NCBI GenBank assembly: GCA_030680175.1
Contig: JAUXWO010000055.1
Span: 1-64,000, forward strand
Direction of reading: 5' to 3'
DNA from: Vicinamibacterales bacterium
GTDB taxonomy: Bacteria; Acidobacteriota; Vicinamibacteria; Vicinamibacterales; UBA2999
Length of the DNA stretch: 64,000 nt
Under the pieces are notes generated by a model. The model was not told the DNA's origin. It did not search any database and saw only the letters and a program-made list of their open reading frames with translations. Shown piece by piece: positions 53,039 to 61,568 of this stretch. Position numbers and translations under genes: made by a program. Position 1 is the first letter of the stretch. Each line of letters begins with the position of its first letter.

Positions 53039-54519
53039 ACTGGACGTACTGGCTTCCGCTGCTCGTCGTGCTGACGTCGCTCGTGCCGGGCGTGATCATC
53101 TTCGCGCTGCCCGAAGGCCGCGTCGTAACGCGAACGGTACTGAACCTCACGGGCGCGGTGCTGAAGATTGCGCTCGTCTGGCTCATGATGCGGGAGGTGT
53201 ACGCCGAGCGGAACCCCGAGTTTCGGATGCCGCTGGTGCAGGACGTCGACCTGCTCCTGCGCGCCGACGCCCTGGCGCTGCTCTTCGTATCGTTGTCCGC
53301 GTTTCTCTGGCTGCTGACCACCATCTACGCGATCGCGTACCTGGAACGCTCCCCGAATCGAGGCCGCTTCTTCGGCTTCTTCAGCATCTGCGTCAGCGCC
53401 ACGGTGGGCATCGGCCTGGCGGGCAACCTGCTGACGTTCGTGTTCTTCTACGAGTTGCTGACGCTGTCGACGTACCCGCTGGTCGTGCACCGCGGGACGG
53501 AGGCGTCGCTTCAGGCCGGCCGCGTGTACCTGCGGTACACGATTGCGGGTGGCGCGCTGCTGCTGACTGGTGCGGTCTGGCTGCAGGCGGCCGTGGGCCC
53601 GGTGCTGTTCGACGGGGGCGACACGCTCGCACGGGCCGACCTGGACGCCGCCCCGCTGGTGGCGATCTTCGTGCTGCTCGTGGCGGGACTCGGGGTGAAG
53701 GCGGCGCTCGTGCCGCTGCACTCATGGCTGCCGGTCGCGATGGTGGCGCCCGCGCCGGTCAGCGCCCTGCTCCACGCCGTGGCCGTCGTCAAGGCAGGCG
53801 CGTTCGGCATCGTGCGTGTGGTGTACGACGTCTACGGTATCCGGCTCACGGATGCGATCGGTGTGGCCGGGCCCCTGGCGGTCCTCGCCAGCATCACGAT
53901 CCTCTACGGGTCCGTGCAGGCGCTGCGGCAGACGGATCTGAAGAAGCGGCTCGCCTACTCGACGGTGAGCCAGGTGTCCTACATCACGCTCGGGGTGACG
54001 ATCCTCGGCGCGTCGGCCACCATCGGCGGGATCGTGCACCTCGTGCACCAGGGGCTGATGAAGATCACGCTCTTCTTCTGCGCCGGCAACATCGCCGAGA
54101 CATTGCAGGTGCACCGCATCGACGAACTCGACGGCATGGGCGCCCGGATGCCGTGGACGATGGCGGCGTTCACCATCGCCGCGTTCGGGATGATGGGTGT
54201 GCCCCCGATGGCGGGGTTCGTGACGAAGTGGTATCTGGGTCTCGGCGCGCTCGAGGCCTCGCAACCCTGGGTGATCGGTGTGCTCGTGGGCAGCACCCTG
54301 CTGAATGCGGCCTACTTCCTGCCGATCCTGCACCGCGCGTGGTTCCGGCGGCCGGTGACGCCGTTTCCCGTGAGGCGGGGCCGGCTCGAAACCCATTGGG
54401 CGCTGCTGATGCCGCCACTCGTGACGGCGGCGGCGGCCCTGTTCGCGGGGCTGTTCGCATCGGCACCGCCGAGCCCGCTCGAGTGGGCGCGGCTGATTGC
54501 CGAACGGGCGTACGAGTGA
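53035..54519 (+). CDS. Mrp-type antiporter-like subunit D, second copy
   Basis: 494 residues, NuoL/M/N family. Helix 5 has VFFYELLTLSTYPLVVH with the conserved Glu, and the Lys residues lie in LGVKAALVPLHSWLPVA, VVKAGAFGIVRV and DLKKRLAYSTVSQVSYI. The C-terminal domain has MAAFTIAAFGMMGVPPMAGF and KWYLGLGAL. It overlaps the first copy by four bases and the third by four. Proton/Na+ translocation within the same complex is expected. Confidence 0.92.
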   Translation: MNWTYWLPLLVVLTSLVPGVIIFALPEGRVVTRTVLNLTGAVLKIALVWLMMREVYAERNPEFRMPLVQDVDLLLRADALALLFVSLSAFLWLLTTIYAIAYLERSPNRGRFFGFFSICVSATVGIGLAGNLLTFVFFYELLTLSTYPLVVHRGTEASLQAGRVYLRYTIAGGALLLTGAVWLQAAVGPVLFDGGDTLARADLDAAPLVAIFVLLVAGLGVKAALVPLHSWLPVAMVAPAPVSALLHAVAVVKAGAFGIVRVVYDVYGIRLTDAIGVAGPLAVLASITILYGSVQALRQTDLKKRLAYSTVSQVSYITLGVTILGASATIGGIVHLVHQGLMKITLFFCAGNIAETLQVHRIDELDGMGARMPWTMAAFTIAAFGMMGVPPMAGFVTKWYLGLGALEASQPWVIGVLVGSTLLNAAYFLPILHRAWFRRPVTPFPVRRGRLETHWALLMPPLVTAAAALFAGLFASAPPSPLEWARLIAERAYE

Positions 54520-56228
54520 TCAGTGATGCGCTGACGGCCCTGCCGTGGATCGCCGCCGTGTCGTGGCCGATGCTGGTCGCGATGGGCCTGGCGTCGTCGC
54601 GCGCGCGCGGGGTCGCGCTGGCGCTGGCGCCGTGGGCGGCGTTGCCCGCGCTCGTTCTGGCCGTGGCCGCGCCGGCGCCGGCGGATCTCCCGTGGCTCCT
54701 TCTTGGCGCGCGCTTCGAGCTCGATGACATCGGTCGCGTGTTCCTGATGTTCACCGCGACGCTCTGGCTGTCGGCCGGCGTCTACGCCCGGCAGTACCTG
54801 GACGGCGCCCCGGCGGCGCACCGCTTCTTTGCGTTCTTCCTGGTCGCGATGGCCGGCAACGTGGGGCTGATCGCGGCGGGCGATGCCGTGCTGTTCTACA
54901 CATGCTTTGCATTGATGAGCTTCGCCTCGTACGGCGTGATCGTGCACACCGGCGACCGAGAGGCGCTGCACGCGGGGCGTGTGTACATCACGCTCGTCAT
55001 CGTGGGCGAGCTGCTGATCTTCGCGGGTCTCTTGTCGTGGGCGGGGTTCACGGGTGGGACCCGCCTCATCGGGTGGACGGCCACGGCCGCGCAGATCCCG
55101 GGCCCGCTGGTGACGGGCCTGCTGCTGGTGGGATTCGGAATCAAGGCCGGCGCGGTGCCCCTGCATGTCTGGCTGCCGCTCGCGCATCCCGTGGCGCCCA
55201 CGCCCGCCAGCGCCGTGCTGAGCGGCGCGATGATCAAGGCGGGCCTCCTCGGATGGATCCGCTTCCTCCCACTCGGAGAGGCGGCATCGCCGGACCTTGC
55301 GTTCTGGTGCATGGCCGGCGGGCTGGGTGCCGCCTTCGGTGGCGCCGTCGCCGGTGTGCTGCAGGACAACCCGAAGGTGACGCTCGCGTATTCGAGCATC
55401 AGCCAGATGGGCCTGATGACGGTGGCGATTGGCGCGGGCCTGGCCGCGCCCGAGGCGTGGCCGCTTCTGCTCCCGGCGGTCGTGCTCTATGCGACGCACC
55501 ACGCGCTGGCCAAAGGCGCGCTCTTCCTCGGGGCCGGCATTGCGCAGCACCCGGGACGATCCGCAGGCGCTCGCCGCGCCATGACGGCCGGGCTCGTGCT
55601 GCCGGCCCTGGCGATCGCGGGCGCGCCCTTCACGAGTGGTGCGCTGGCCAAGCTGGCGCTGAAGGATGCGCTGCCGCCAGTCGGCGGCGCACTGGCGTTG
55701 CTGCTCTCGATCGCCGCCATCGGATCGACGCTTCTGATGGTGCGCTTCGTATCGCTGGCGCTCGCGTCAGGTGTCGGGTCACGCAGCGGGGCGCGCGCGG
55801 GAATGTGGATCCCGTGGGCGCTGCTGACGACGGCTGGCGCGGTGCTGGCCCTCGGACCGAGGGGCATCGCCGGACTGCCGGAAATGGCACCCTCGCTCGA
55901 GCCGGGCGTGATCTGGTCGCTCTCGTGGCCCGTGGCCGCCGGCCTCGTCCTGTACTGGACAGCTCGGCGGCTGTGGCCGCGCGCGCGTTCCGAGCCGCGC
56001 GTGCCCCCGGGCGATGTGCTGTGGGTCGCGACCCGTCCGTTCGCGACGTTCCGGGTACCGGTTGCCGGCGCACGAACGTCACCGGCGCTTCCCGGTGCGG
56101 TGATGGAGCCGCTCGCGCGCGCCTGGAGCGAACTCACGAGCCTCGAGAAGGGCCTGACTCGCTGGTACACGACCGGGCTCGCTCTCCTCCTGCTGCTCGT
56201 CGCTCTGACGATGGTGGTGGGAAGGTAG
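54516..56228 (+). CDS. Mrp-type antiporter-like subunit, third copy, lacking the helix-5 glutamate
   Basis: 570 residues, NuoL/M/N family with an extra C-terminal helix near residues 550-568 (WYTTGLALLLLLVALTMVV). It has the conserved lysines (GFGIKAGAVPLHVWLPLAHP; GAMIKAGLLGWIRF) and His/Lys further on (THHALAKGALFLGAGIAQH), but where the other two copies have Glu in helix 5 it has Ala132 (CFALMSFASYG). That residue is essential in other Mrp subunits. GTG start that overlaps the preceding stop. It may stand in for the N-terminal part of MrpA. A 7-bp repeat follows. Confidence 0.88.
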   Translation: MISDALTALPWIAAVSWPMLVAMGLASSRARGVALALAPWAALPALVLAVAAPAPADLPWLLLGARFELDDIGRVFLMFTATLWLSAGVYARQYLDGAPAAHRFFAFFLVAMAGNVGLIAAGDAVLFYTCFALMSFASYGVIVHTGDREALHAGRVYITLVIVGELLIFAGLLSWAGFTGGTRLIGWTATAAQIPGPLVTGLLLVGFGIKAGAVPLHVWLPLAHPVAPTPASAVLSGAMIKAGLLGWIRFLPLGEAASPDLAFWCMAGGLGAAFGGAVAGVLQDNPKVTLAYSSISQMGLMTVAIGAGLAAPEAWPLLLPAVVLYATHHALAKGALFLGAGIAQHPGRSAGARRAMTAGLVLPALAIAGAPFTSGALAKLALKDALPPVGGALALLLSIAAIGSTLLMVRFVSLALASGVGSRSGARAGMWIPWALLTTAGAVLALGPRGIAGLPEMAPSLEPGVIWSLSWPVAAGLVLYWTARRLWPRARSEPRVPPGDVLWVATRPFATFRVPVAGARTSPALPGAVMEPLARAWSELTSLEKGLTRWYTTGLALLLLLVALTMVVGR

Positions 56229-56238
56229 GGCGAATACG

Positions 56239-56294
56239 AAATGCAGAATGCGAAATGCGAAAAACAAGAACCGAACGCCGAACGCCGGACGCCG
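56239..56294. repeat. Eight-unit 7-bp tandem repeat
   Basis: AAATGCA, GAATGCG, AAATGCG, AAAAACA, AGAACCG, AACGCCG, AACGCCG and GACGCCG in series. The first three units match the array at 1397, more than 54 kb away. Confidence 0.8.
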
Positions 56295-56332
56295 AGGGCT
56301 GGTGCTACACTTCGCCTCGGAGGAGACGACCC

Positions 56333-57541
56333 ATGCGACGGCAGTCCTTGATGATCGTGGCCGTGATGGCCCTGGCGGTGGCGGCGGTCTCGGCGCAGCC
56401 CGCCCCGGCGCCGGCCGACGACCCGGTGCGGTTCCTGGTCGACCAGCTCGATCTCGAGAAATACAAGGCCACGGTCAAGGGGCTCACGGTCTTCGGCGAC
56501 CGGCGCCAGGGGACCGACCGCAACCGCGCGGCCAACGACTGGATCGAAGCGCAACTGCGGAGCTACGGCTGCACCAACGTCGAGCGGATGGACTACGAGT
56601 ACCACCCGCCGGCCCCACGGCCGCCCGGCACGCCTGCGCCGGCGGCCGCCCCGCCCCCGCCTGGGCCGCCCCGTTCGGTCGGCGGCGGCCGTCCCCGCGG
56701 CCTTCGCGGGCCGACGGGCGTCAACAACGACCCGATGCGGCAGCCCGACGAGCGGCTGCGCGAACTGAACTCGCAGCCCTCGACGCCAGGGGCACGCAAT
56801 CAGGTCTACTGCACCAAGGTCGGGACGACGCGGCCCGACGAGATGTACATCATCGGCGCGCACATGGACGGACACGGCTGGGGCGAGGCCGCCAACGACG
56901 ATGGGTCCGGCACGGCCCTCGTGATGGAGCTGGCGCGCATCTTCAGCCTGCCGGGCGTGGAGACGGAGCGGTCGATTCGCTTTGTCCTCTGGAACAACGA
57001 GGAGACGGGGCTGAACGGCGCGCGCGCGTACGTGGAGCAGCGGCAGAAGCTGCAGGGCATCGAGAACCCGCCCGGGTCCGGGCGGTACCCCGAGCCGCGC
57101 TGGCTCGGCATGATCCAGCACGACATGATGATGTTCGACCACGGCATGCCGCGCGCCGACGGCACGCTCAGCCCGGCGCAGCGGCCCGAGGCCGACGTCA
57201 ACATCGAGTTCCAGATGAACTCGAAGATGACGCTCGAGTCCCAGAAGCTGGCGTGGGCGCTGCACGCCGCCAACGCGCGCTACGCAACCGACTATCCCGC
57301 GCAGGTGGGCCCGCACATGACCAACACCGACTCGACGCCCTTCATGGACGTCGTGGCGGCGGTGAGCCTGCGGGAGAACGAACGCGGCACGCAGGTGGGG
57401 AGCGGCTGGAATCCGCACTGGCACCAGCCGACGGATCTCTACGCGACGTACTCGGACGACGACTTCCGGCTGGCGCTCAACGCCGCGCAGACGACGCTCG
57501 GGGCCGTGGCGGAGCTGACGGGGGCGAAGATCAAGAGATAG
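56333..57541 (+). CDS. Exported M28-family zinc aminopeptidase
   Basis: 402 residues with a signal peptide (MIVAVMALAVAAVSAQP). The M28 metal ligands can be read: His and Asp in IGAHMDGHGWGEAANDDGSG, the Glu pair in WNNEETGLNG, Asp in IQHDMMMFDHG and the last His in NPHWHQPTD. An unusual Pro/Gly-rich insertion (about 85-130, PPAPRPPGTPAPAAA and GGRPRGLRG) lies before the metal site. It removes N-terminal residues from peptides in the periplasm. GGAGGAG lies seven bases before the ATG, and a TACACT -10-like box precedes that. Confidence 0.92.
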   Translation: MRRQSLMIVAVMALAVAAVSAQPAPAPADDPVRFLVDQLDLEKYKATVKGLTVFGDRRQGTDRNRAANDWIEAQLRSYGCTNVERMDYEYHPPAPRPPGTPAPAAAPPPPGPPRSVGGGRPRGLRGPTGVNNDPMRQPDERLRELNSQPSTPGARNQVYCTKVGTTRPDEMYIIGAHMDGHGWGEAANDDGSGTALVMELARIFSLPGVETERSIRFVLWNNEETGLNGARAYVEQRQKLQGIENPPGSGRYPEPRWLGMIQHDMMMFDHGMPRADGTLSPAQRPEADVNIEFQMNSKMTLESQKLAWALHAANARYATDYPAQVGPHMTNTDSTPFMDVVAAVSLRENERGTQVGSGWNPHWHQPTDLYATYSDDDFRLALNAAQTTLGAVAELTGAKIKR

Positions 57542-57603
57542 GTGCCCTGGGTGCCCGGGGTGCCCGGGTGCCCGGGTGCCGAAGTGCCGGGGTGCTCTGG
57601 GGT
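57541..57603. repeat. 8-bp tandem repeat (GGTGCCCG family)
   Basis: About seven imperfect GGTGCCCG/GGGTGCC units fill the short spacer between the convergent M28 and phosphodiesterase genes. Confidence 0.75.
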
Positions 57604-57607
57604 ACGG

Positions 57608-58663
57608 CTACTGTCCGCCGCCGCCGGTGGCGCTGGCGGCCGCCGCCGCGGTGGCGGCGTCGAAGGCGGTCGTGACTGGGGTGCCGGCCCAGTCGGAGGG
57701 CTCGCGCAGGCCGAGCAGCCACAGCACGGTGGCGGCCGTGTCGACCGTTTCCACGCGTCCGCCGAGGGGGCCAGGCTGCACGCCGGCGCCCCAGGCGATC
57801 CACGGGATCGTGACGTCACGCGGATCGTCGCTCCCGTGGTTGTAGCCGTGCCCGCCGTGGTCCGCGGTGACGATCAGGGTGTAGCCGCCGCGTCCGTAAG
57901 CCCGATCCGCCAGCGCGATGATCTTCGCCACCGCCTGATCCGCCACGCGCACGGCCGAGGCGTATGCCGGGGTCATCCAGCCGTACAGGTGCCCGGCGTA
58001 GTCGGGTTCGCGCAGGTGCACGAACAGCAGGTGCGGCCGCGCGTCCGTCAGGTACTCCTCGACATCCTCCATCGTCTTGCGCGCCGACCAGCCGCCGTAG
58101 CGGCCGCCGGGCGCCTGGGAGTAGTCGAGCGTGCCGGGCTGCTGCAGGTGCTGGAACTTGGCCTTGCTGAAGAACGCCGCGGTCTGGTAGCCGCGCGCCC
58201 GTGCCACGCCGAACACGGTGGGCACTTCCACGAGGCCCCGCGCGCCGGTGCGGTTGGTGTTCCACTGCATGCCGTGCTCGGCCGGGAACTCGCCGGTCAG
58301 CATGGAGGTGTGCGACGGCAGCGTCTTGCTCGGCATGATCGTCGTGGCCGCGTAGGTCCAGCTGCCTTCACGCGCGAGGCGCTGCAGCGTGGCGGCCCCG
58401 TAGCGGTCGATGGCGTCGGGGCGCAGGCCGTCGATCGAGACCAGGACGACGTGGCGCGTGACGCCGGGCCCCGGCTGGAGCGCGGCCGCGCCAGGCACGG
58501 GCGACTCCACGACGAAGTGCGGCTTGCCGGCGCAGCCCGCGAGCACCGGCAGGCCCGCGAGCGCCCCGATCAGGGCCACACGGGCGACAGTTCCGGCGGG
58601 AACACGACAGAGCGAGCAGGACAGCGGCACGTGTGGAGGCGGCTCCAGTTCCGGGGACGGCAC
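57608..58663 (-). CDS. Alkaline-phosphatase-superfamily phosphodiesterase (nucleotide pyrophosphatase-like) lipoprotein
   Basis: 351 residues. The N-terminal signal ends in LPVLAGCAG (lipid-modified Cys near residue 44). Metal ligands and nucleophile of the type I phosphodiesterase family are present: Asp in VLVSIDGLRPDAID, nucleophilic Thr in IMPSKTLPSHTSM, Asp/His in HLREPDYAGHLYG and Asp-His in VTADHGGHGYNHG. It hydrolyses phosphodiester or pyrophosphate bonds at the periplasmic side. The start is GTG inside a GGGG-ACAGA-CCCC palindrome. The C-terminal tail is Ala/Gly-rich. Convergent with the M28 gene. Confidence 0.87.
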   Translation of the reverse strand: MPSPELEPPPHVPLSCSLCRVPAGTVARVALIGALAGLPVLAGCAGKPHFVVESPVPGAAALQPGPGVTRHVVLVSIDGLRPDAIDRYGAATLQRLAREGSWTYAATTIMPSKTLPSHTSMLTGEFPAEHGMQWNTNRTGARGLVEVPTVFGVARARGYQTAAFFSKAKFQHLQQPGTLDYSQAPGGRYGGWSARKTMEDVEEYLTDARPHLLFVHLREPDYAGHLYGWMTPAYASAVRVADQAVAKIIALADRAYGRGGYTLIVTADHGGHGYNHGSDDPRDVTIPWIAWGAGVQPGPLGGRVETVDTAATVLWLLGLREPSDWAGTPVTTAFDAATAAAAASATGGGGQ

Positions 58664-58683
58664 GGGGACAGACCCCTATTTTA
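58664..58683 (-). promoter_or_regulatory. GGGG-ACAGA-CCCC palindrome and -10-like TAAAAT upstream of the phosphodiesterase gene
   Basis: The short palindrome GGGGACAGACCCC (58664-58676) abuts the GTG start, and TAAAAT (58678-58683, minus strand) lies directly upstream of it. The palindrome resembles REP-type sequences I associate with other soil bacteria, from memory. I could not check copy number. Confidence 0.4.
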
Positions 58684-58714
58684 CCGCAGACCCTACCGGA
58701 AGAGACGCGCGGAA

Positions 58715-58740
58715 GGGGGCGGGGGTTTCGCCCCCGCCCC
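58715..58740 (-). terminator. Hairpin after the creatininase-like gene
   Basis: GGGGCGGGGG (58716-58725) pairs with CCCCCGCCCC (58731-58740), loop TTTCG, directly after the stop of the minus-strand creatininase-like gene. Confidence 0.6.
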
Positions 58741-58746
58741 AAGCGG

Positions 58747-59646
58747 CTACCTGGGCGCGGCCAGCGCCTTCCTGATGGCCGCGACGGTGTTGTTGGCGCG
58801 GAGTTCGACGATTTCCTTGCCGAGCGCGACCGTTTTCTCGACGGGCAGCAGGCTCACGCCGTTGATCGTGGCGCGGTTGGCCTTCACCCGCTGTTCGATG
58901 CGCACCGTCTCCGGGTCGTACACCATCATGATGGCGTCGATGCCGAGCTCCTCGTGCAGCCCGTCGGTGCCGTAGCTGGCGCCGAACTCGATGCCCTCCT
59001 GGATGCCCTTGGCGCGGATGAAGCGCTGCACCGACTCGTAGTCGTAGTACTCGGGGATGTAGTGGAAGCGGGCCGGGCCGCCGGCGTGCGCCGCGGTGAG
59101 TTCGGCGGCCACTTCCTTCATCGGCCCCTGGTTGCCGCCGCTGTCGCCGATGAGCACGACCTCGGTGAAGCCCATGCCGCGCAGGCTCATCGCCATGTCG
59201 GTCAGCACGCGCTTGTAGGTGTCACGCGACAGGAAGACGCTGCCCGGGGCCACCTGCGGCGCGTCGGGCCGGCCGGGTTCGAGCGTCACGATGGGCGCCA
59301 CGAGCGCGTTCCCGAGCGTGCGCGCGATCGACTCGCCGACGACCTGCAGCACGTAGTTGTGCTTGCCCGTCGCCAGGTGCGGGCCGTTCGACTCGACGCC
59401 CCCGGTGAGGATGAGCGCCGTGGTCTTGCCGGCGGCAATCGCGTCGCGCACCTCCATCCACGTGAGCTGCTCCATCCACACGCTGTCGAGCGCGTCGATG
59501 GGGCGCGGCGCCTTCATTTCGGCGGCGCGCCGCTCGGCGGCGGCGGCCTGCTGCTCGGGCGTCATCGGCGGCCGCGGCGGCTGGGCCGCGGCGGTCAGGG
59601 GCGCCGCGCACAACACGGCCATGGCGAACACCAGCGATCGAACCAT
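58747..59646 (-). CDS. Exported creatininase-family protein with altered metal ligands
   Basis: 299 residues with a signal peptide (LVFAMAVLCAAPLTAAAQP). Creatininase-family segments are recognisable: LTGGVESNGPHLATGKHNYV near residue 83, VVLIGDSGGNQGPM near residue 160, and DGLHEELGIDAIMMVYDP. At the first motif creatininase has E-x-H-G-P-H-L-P-x-x-x-D; here the His is Asn and the Asp is Lys. The metal site must therefore differ. The substrate is unknown; amidohydrolase activity on a small cyclic or amide compound is the family's general role. ATG 59646 has AGGAGG six bases upstream. It lies 10 bases downstream of uppP. Confidence 0.85.
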   Translation of the reverse strand: MVRSLVFAMAVLCAAPLTAAAQPPRPPMTPEQQAAAAERRAAEMKAPRPIDALDSVWMEQLTWMEVRDAIAAGKTTALILTGGVESNGPHLATGKHNYVLQVVGESIARTLGNALVAPIVTLEPGRPDAPQVAPGSVFLSRDTYKRVLTDMAMSLRGMGFTEVVLIGDSGGNQGPMKEVAAELTAAHAGGPARFHYIPEYYDYESVQRFIRAKGIQEGIEFGASYGTDGLHEELGIDAIMMVYDPETVRIEQRVKANRATINGVSLLPVEKTVALGKEIVELRANNTVAAIRKALAAPR

Positions 59647-59656
59647 CACTCACCTC

Positions 59657-60448
59657 CTACGAGAAGTACACGGCCAGCACGACCAGGCCGAAGAGAATCC
59701 GGTACCACGCAAACCACGCGAACGTGTGGCCCGAGACGAACGTCACGAACCGCCGCACCACGACCAGGGCCGAGACGAACGAGACCGCGAATCCGACCGC
59801 GAACATCGGGAGGTCCGCCAGCGACAGCACATCACGGCTGCCGATGAGGTCGTAGACCGTCGCCGCGCACATCACGGGGATCGCGAGAAAGAACGAGAAC
59901 TCGGTGGCCGCCCGGCGCGACAGGCCCAGGCTGTAGCCGCCCAGGATCGTCGCCCCGGATCGTGAGACGCCGGGGAAGAGCGCCAGCACCTGCGCCAGCC
60001 CCACGCCGAGCGCGAGCCGCCACGGGATCGCCTCGACCGTCGCCACGCGCGTCGGCGGCTGCCAGCGCTCGATGACGAGGATCACGATGCCCCCCACGAT
60101 GAGGGCGCCCGCGACGGTGAGCGGGTTGAAAAGATAGGTCTTGATGGCGCCGCTGAACAGCAGCCCCGCAATCGCCGCGGGCAGGAAGGCGATCGCCAGG
60201 TTCGTGAAGAAGCGCCAGCCCGGTTCGCGATTCCATCCGCGGACGTTCTCCACGAGCGTGGCGCGGTACAACCACACGATCGCCAGGATCGCGCCGAGCT
60301 GGATGAAGATGACGAACGTGTCGGCCTGGTCGCCGACGTACCCGAGCCAGTCGCTGGCCACGATCAGGTGGCCGGTGGACGAGACCGGGACGAACTCGGT
60401 GGCCCCTTCGACGAGGCCGAGAATCACGGCGATGAAGACCCAGTGCAA
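59657..60448 (-). CDS. uppP: Undecaprenyl-diphosphatase UppP (BacA)
   Basis: 263 residues, about eight membrane helices. Both active-site regions are present: LGLVEGATEFVPVSSTGHLIV at the N-terminus (Glu pair and Ser-Ser-Thr) and LALFPGVSRSGATILGGYSLG (PGxSRSG). It recycles the lipid carrier for cell-wall synthesis by removing a phosphate from undecaprenyl pyrophosphate. The start is probably TTG 60448, since the reading MHWVFIAVILGLVEG fits the family; other in-frame starts add a non-homologous N-terminus, and the nearby ATG is in another frame. Confidence 0.93.
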   Translation of the reverse strand: MHWVFIAVILGLVEGATEFVPVSSTGHLIVASDWLGYVGDQADTFVIFIQLGAILAIVWLYRATLVENVRGWNREPGWRFFTNLAIAFLPAAIAGLLFSGAIKTYLFNPLTVAGALIVGGIVILVIERWQPPTRVATVEAIPWRLALGVGLAQVLALFPGVSRSGATILGGYSLGLSRRAATEFSFFLAIPVMCAATVYDLIGSRDVLSLADLPMFAVGFAVSFVSALVVVRRFVTFVSGHTFAWFAWYRILFGLVVLAVYFS

Positions 60449-60515
60449 GCGCCCATGATACAGCCCCTTCCGCTCCCGGCCGCCGCGGGATAAACGGTCG
60501 CGCTGCCTTTCCCGT

Positions 60516-60521
60516 ATACTC
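60516..60521 (+). promoter_or_regulatory. -10 box (TATACT) for the aldolase gene
   Basis: TATACT lies 25 bases before the GTG start; a GGAGGAGG ribosome site lies between. No good -35 box is visible. Confidence 0.45.
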
Positions 60522-60546
60522 CCCGATGGCTCACGGAGGAGGATGC

Positions 60547-61506
60547 GTGCGTACCAGAATGATGTTGGCGGTCGTTGGAATGGCGTTGGCGGGCGGTCTG
60601 GTGGCCGTGCCGGACGCGCGGCAGGCACGGCTGAACCCCGTGATCGCGCTCCTCGAGCAGGGCAAGCCCGTGTTCGGGCTGTATGCGCCGAGCAACCGCC
60701 GGTTCGGCGGGCCGCAGGCGGCGGCCACGCCCGCGCCGCCCGAGAAGACGCCGCTCGACCTTGCGCGCGAGATGATGGGCGCGACGACGAGCGACTACGT
60801 GTTTGACGGCAGCCTGGAAGGCAACTTCGACCGGGCCCTGCCGGTCTTCACGGAGTTCGTCAAGGCGATGCACGAGGTGGGCGCGCGCAAGGGCACCCAC
60901 CCGTTCATGATCAAGACGCCCGACCTCGGGCCGCAGATCGGCGCGCAGATCGCGACCGAGTTGAACCTCGGCGTCAGCGGGCTGATGTTCCCGACGGTCG
61001 AGAGCGCCGCCGAACTGCGCGCGGCGATCGCCGCGATGCGCTTCGCCTCGAATGGCGGCACCCGTCCGAATGACGTGGGCATGGCGCCGGCGTACTGGGG
61101 GATGTCGGAGGCGGAGTACCGGCAGAAGGCGGACCTGTGGCCGCTCAACCCGAACGGCGAGCTGATCAACTGGACGATCATCGAGAGCAAGGAAGGCCTG
61201 GCCAACGTCCGCGAGATCGCGGCGGTGCCCGGCATCGGGGTGCTGTGGCCGGGCGCCGGCACGCTGCGCGGCGTCTTCTCGACGACCGATGCCAACGGGA
61301 AGCGCGTCCTCGACGAGGCCGCGTGGGAGAACGCGATCCAGCAGGTGCTGGCCGCGTGCAAGGAGTTCAAGGTGGCCTGCGGGTATCCGGCCAACGCGAA
61401 CGACATCGAGATGCGCATGAAGCAGGGCTTCAGCGTGTTCGTGATGGGCTGGGGCGACGCGGGGCTCAAGGCGATCGACGTCGGCCGCCGCGCGTCGAAC
61501 CGCTAG
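60547..61506 (+). CDS. Exported HpcH/HpaI-type aldolase/citrate-lyase-family protein
   Basis: 319 residues with a signal peptide (MMLAVVGMALAGGLVAVPDA). The HpcH/HpaI TIM-barrel segments are ARLNPVIALLEQGKPVFGLY, SDYVFDGSLEGNFD (in place of the usual DxEH), NLGVSGLMFPTVESAAELRA (MxPxVExAEEA-like) and INWTIIESKEGLANVREIAA (the E-x-x-x-x-N region). Relatives split 2-keto-3-deoxy acids with a divalent metal in the cytoplasm, so export is unusual. I chose GTG 60547 because GGAGGAGG lies just upstream; the ATG at 60526 is before it. Divergent from uppP. Confidence 0.85.
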   Translation: MRTRMMLAVVGMALAGGLVAVPDARQARLNPVIALLEQGKPVFGLYAPSNRRFGGPQAAATPAPPEKTPLDLAREMMGATTSDYVFDGSLEGNFDRALPVFTEFVKAMHEVGARKGTHPFMIKTPDLGPQIGAQIATELNLGVSGLMFPTVESAAELRAAIAAMRFASNGGTRPNDVGMAPAYWGMSEAEYRQKADLWPLNPNGELINWTIIESKEGLANVREIAAVPGIGVLWPGAGTLRGVFSTTDANGKRVLDEAAWENAIQQVLAACKEFKVACGYPANANDIEMRMKQGFSVFVMGWGDAGLKAIDVGRRASNR

Positions 61507-61568
61507 TGGACCCGAAGAGGCCCAACGGCGCGCGCGGGCGCTGCCGTCTTGTCGAGTGGAGCAGTGTG

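Noticed and set aside
60516-60547. Leaderless start for the aldolase at ATG 60526
   Set aside because: A strong GGAGGAGG ribosome site precedes GTG 60547, and the spacing from TATACT to ATG 60526 is five rather than six bases, so a leader is more likely.
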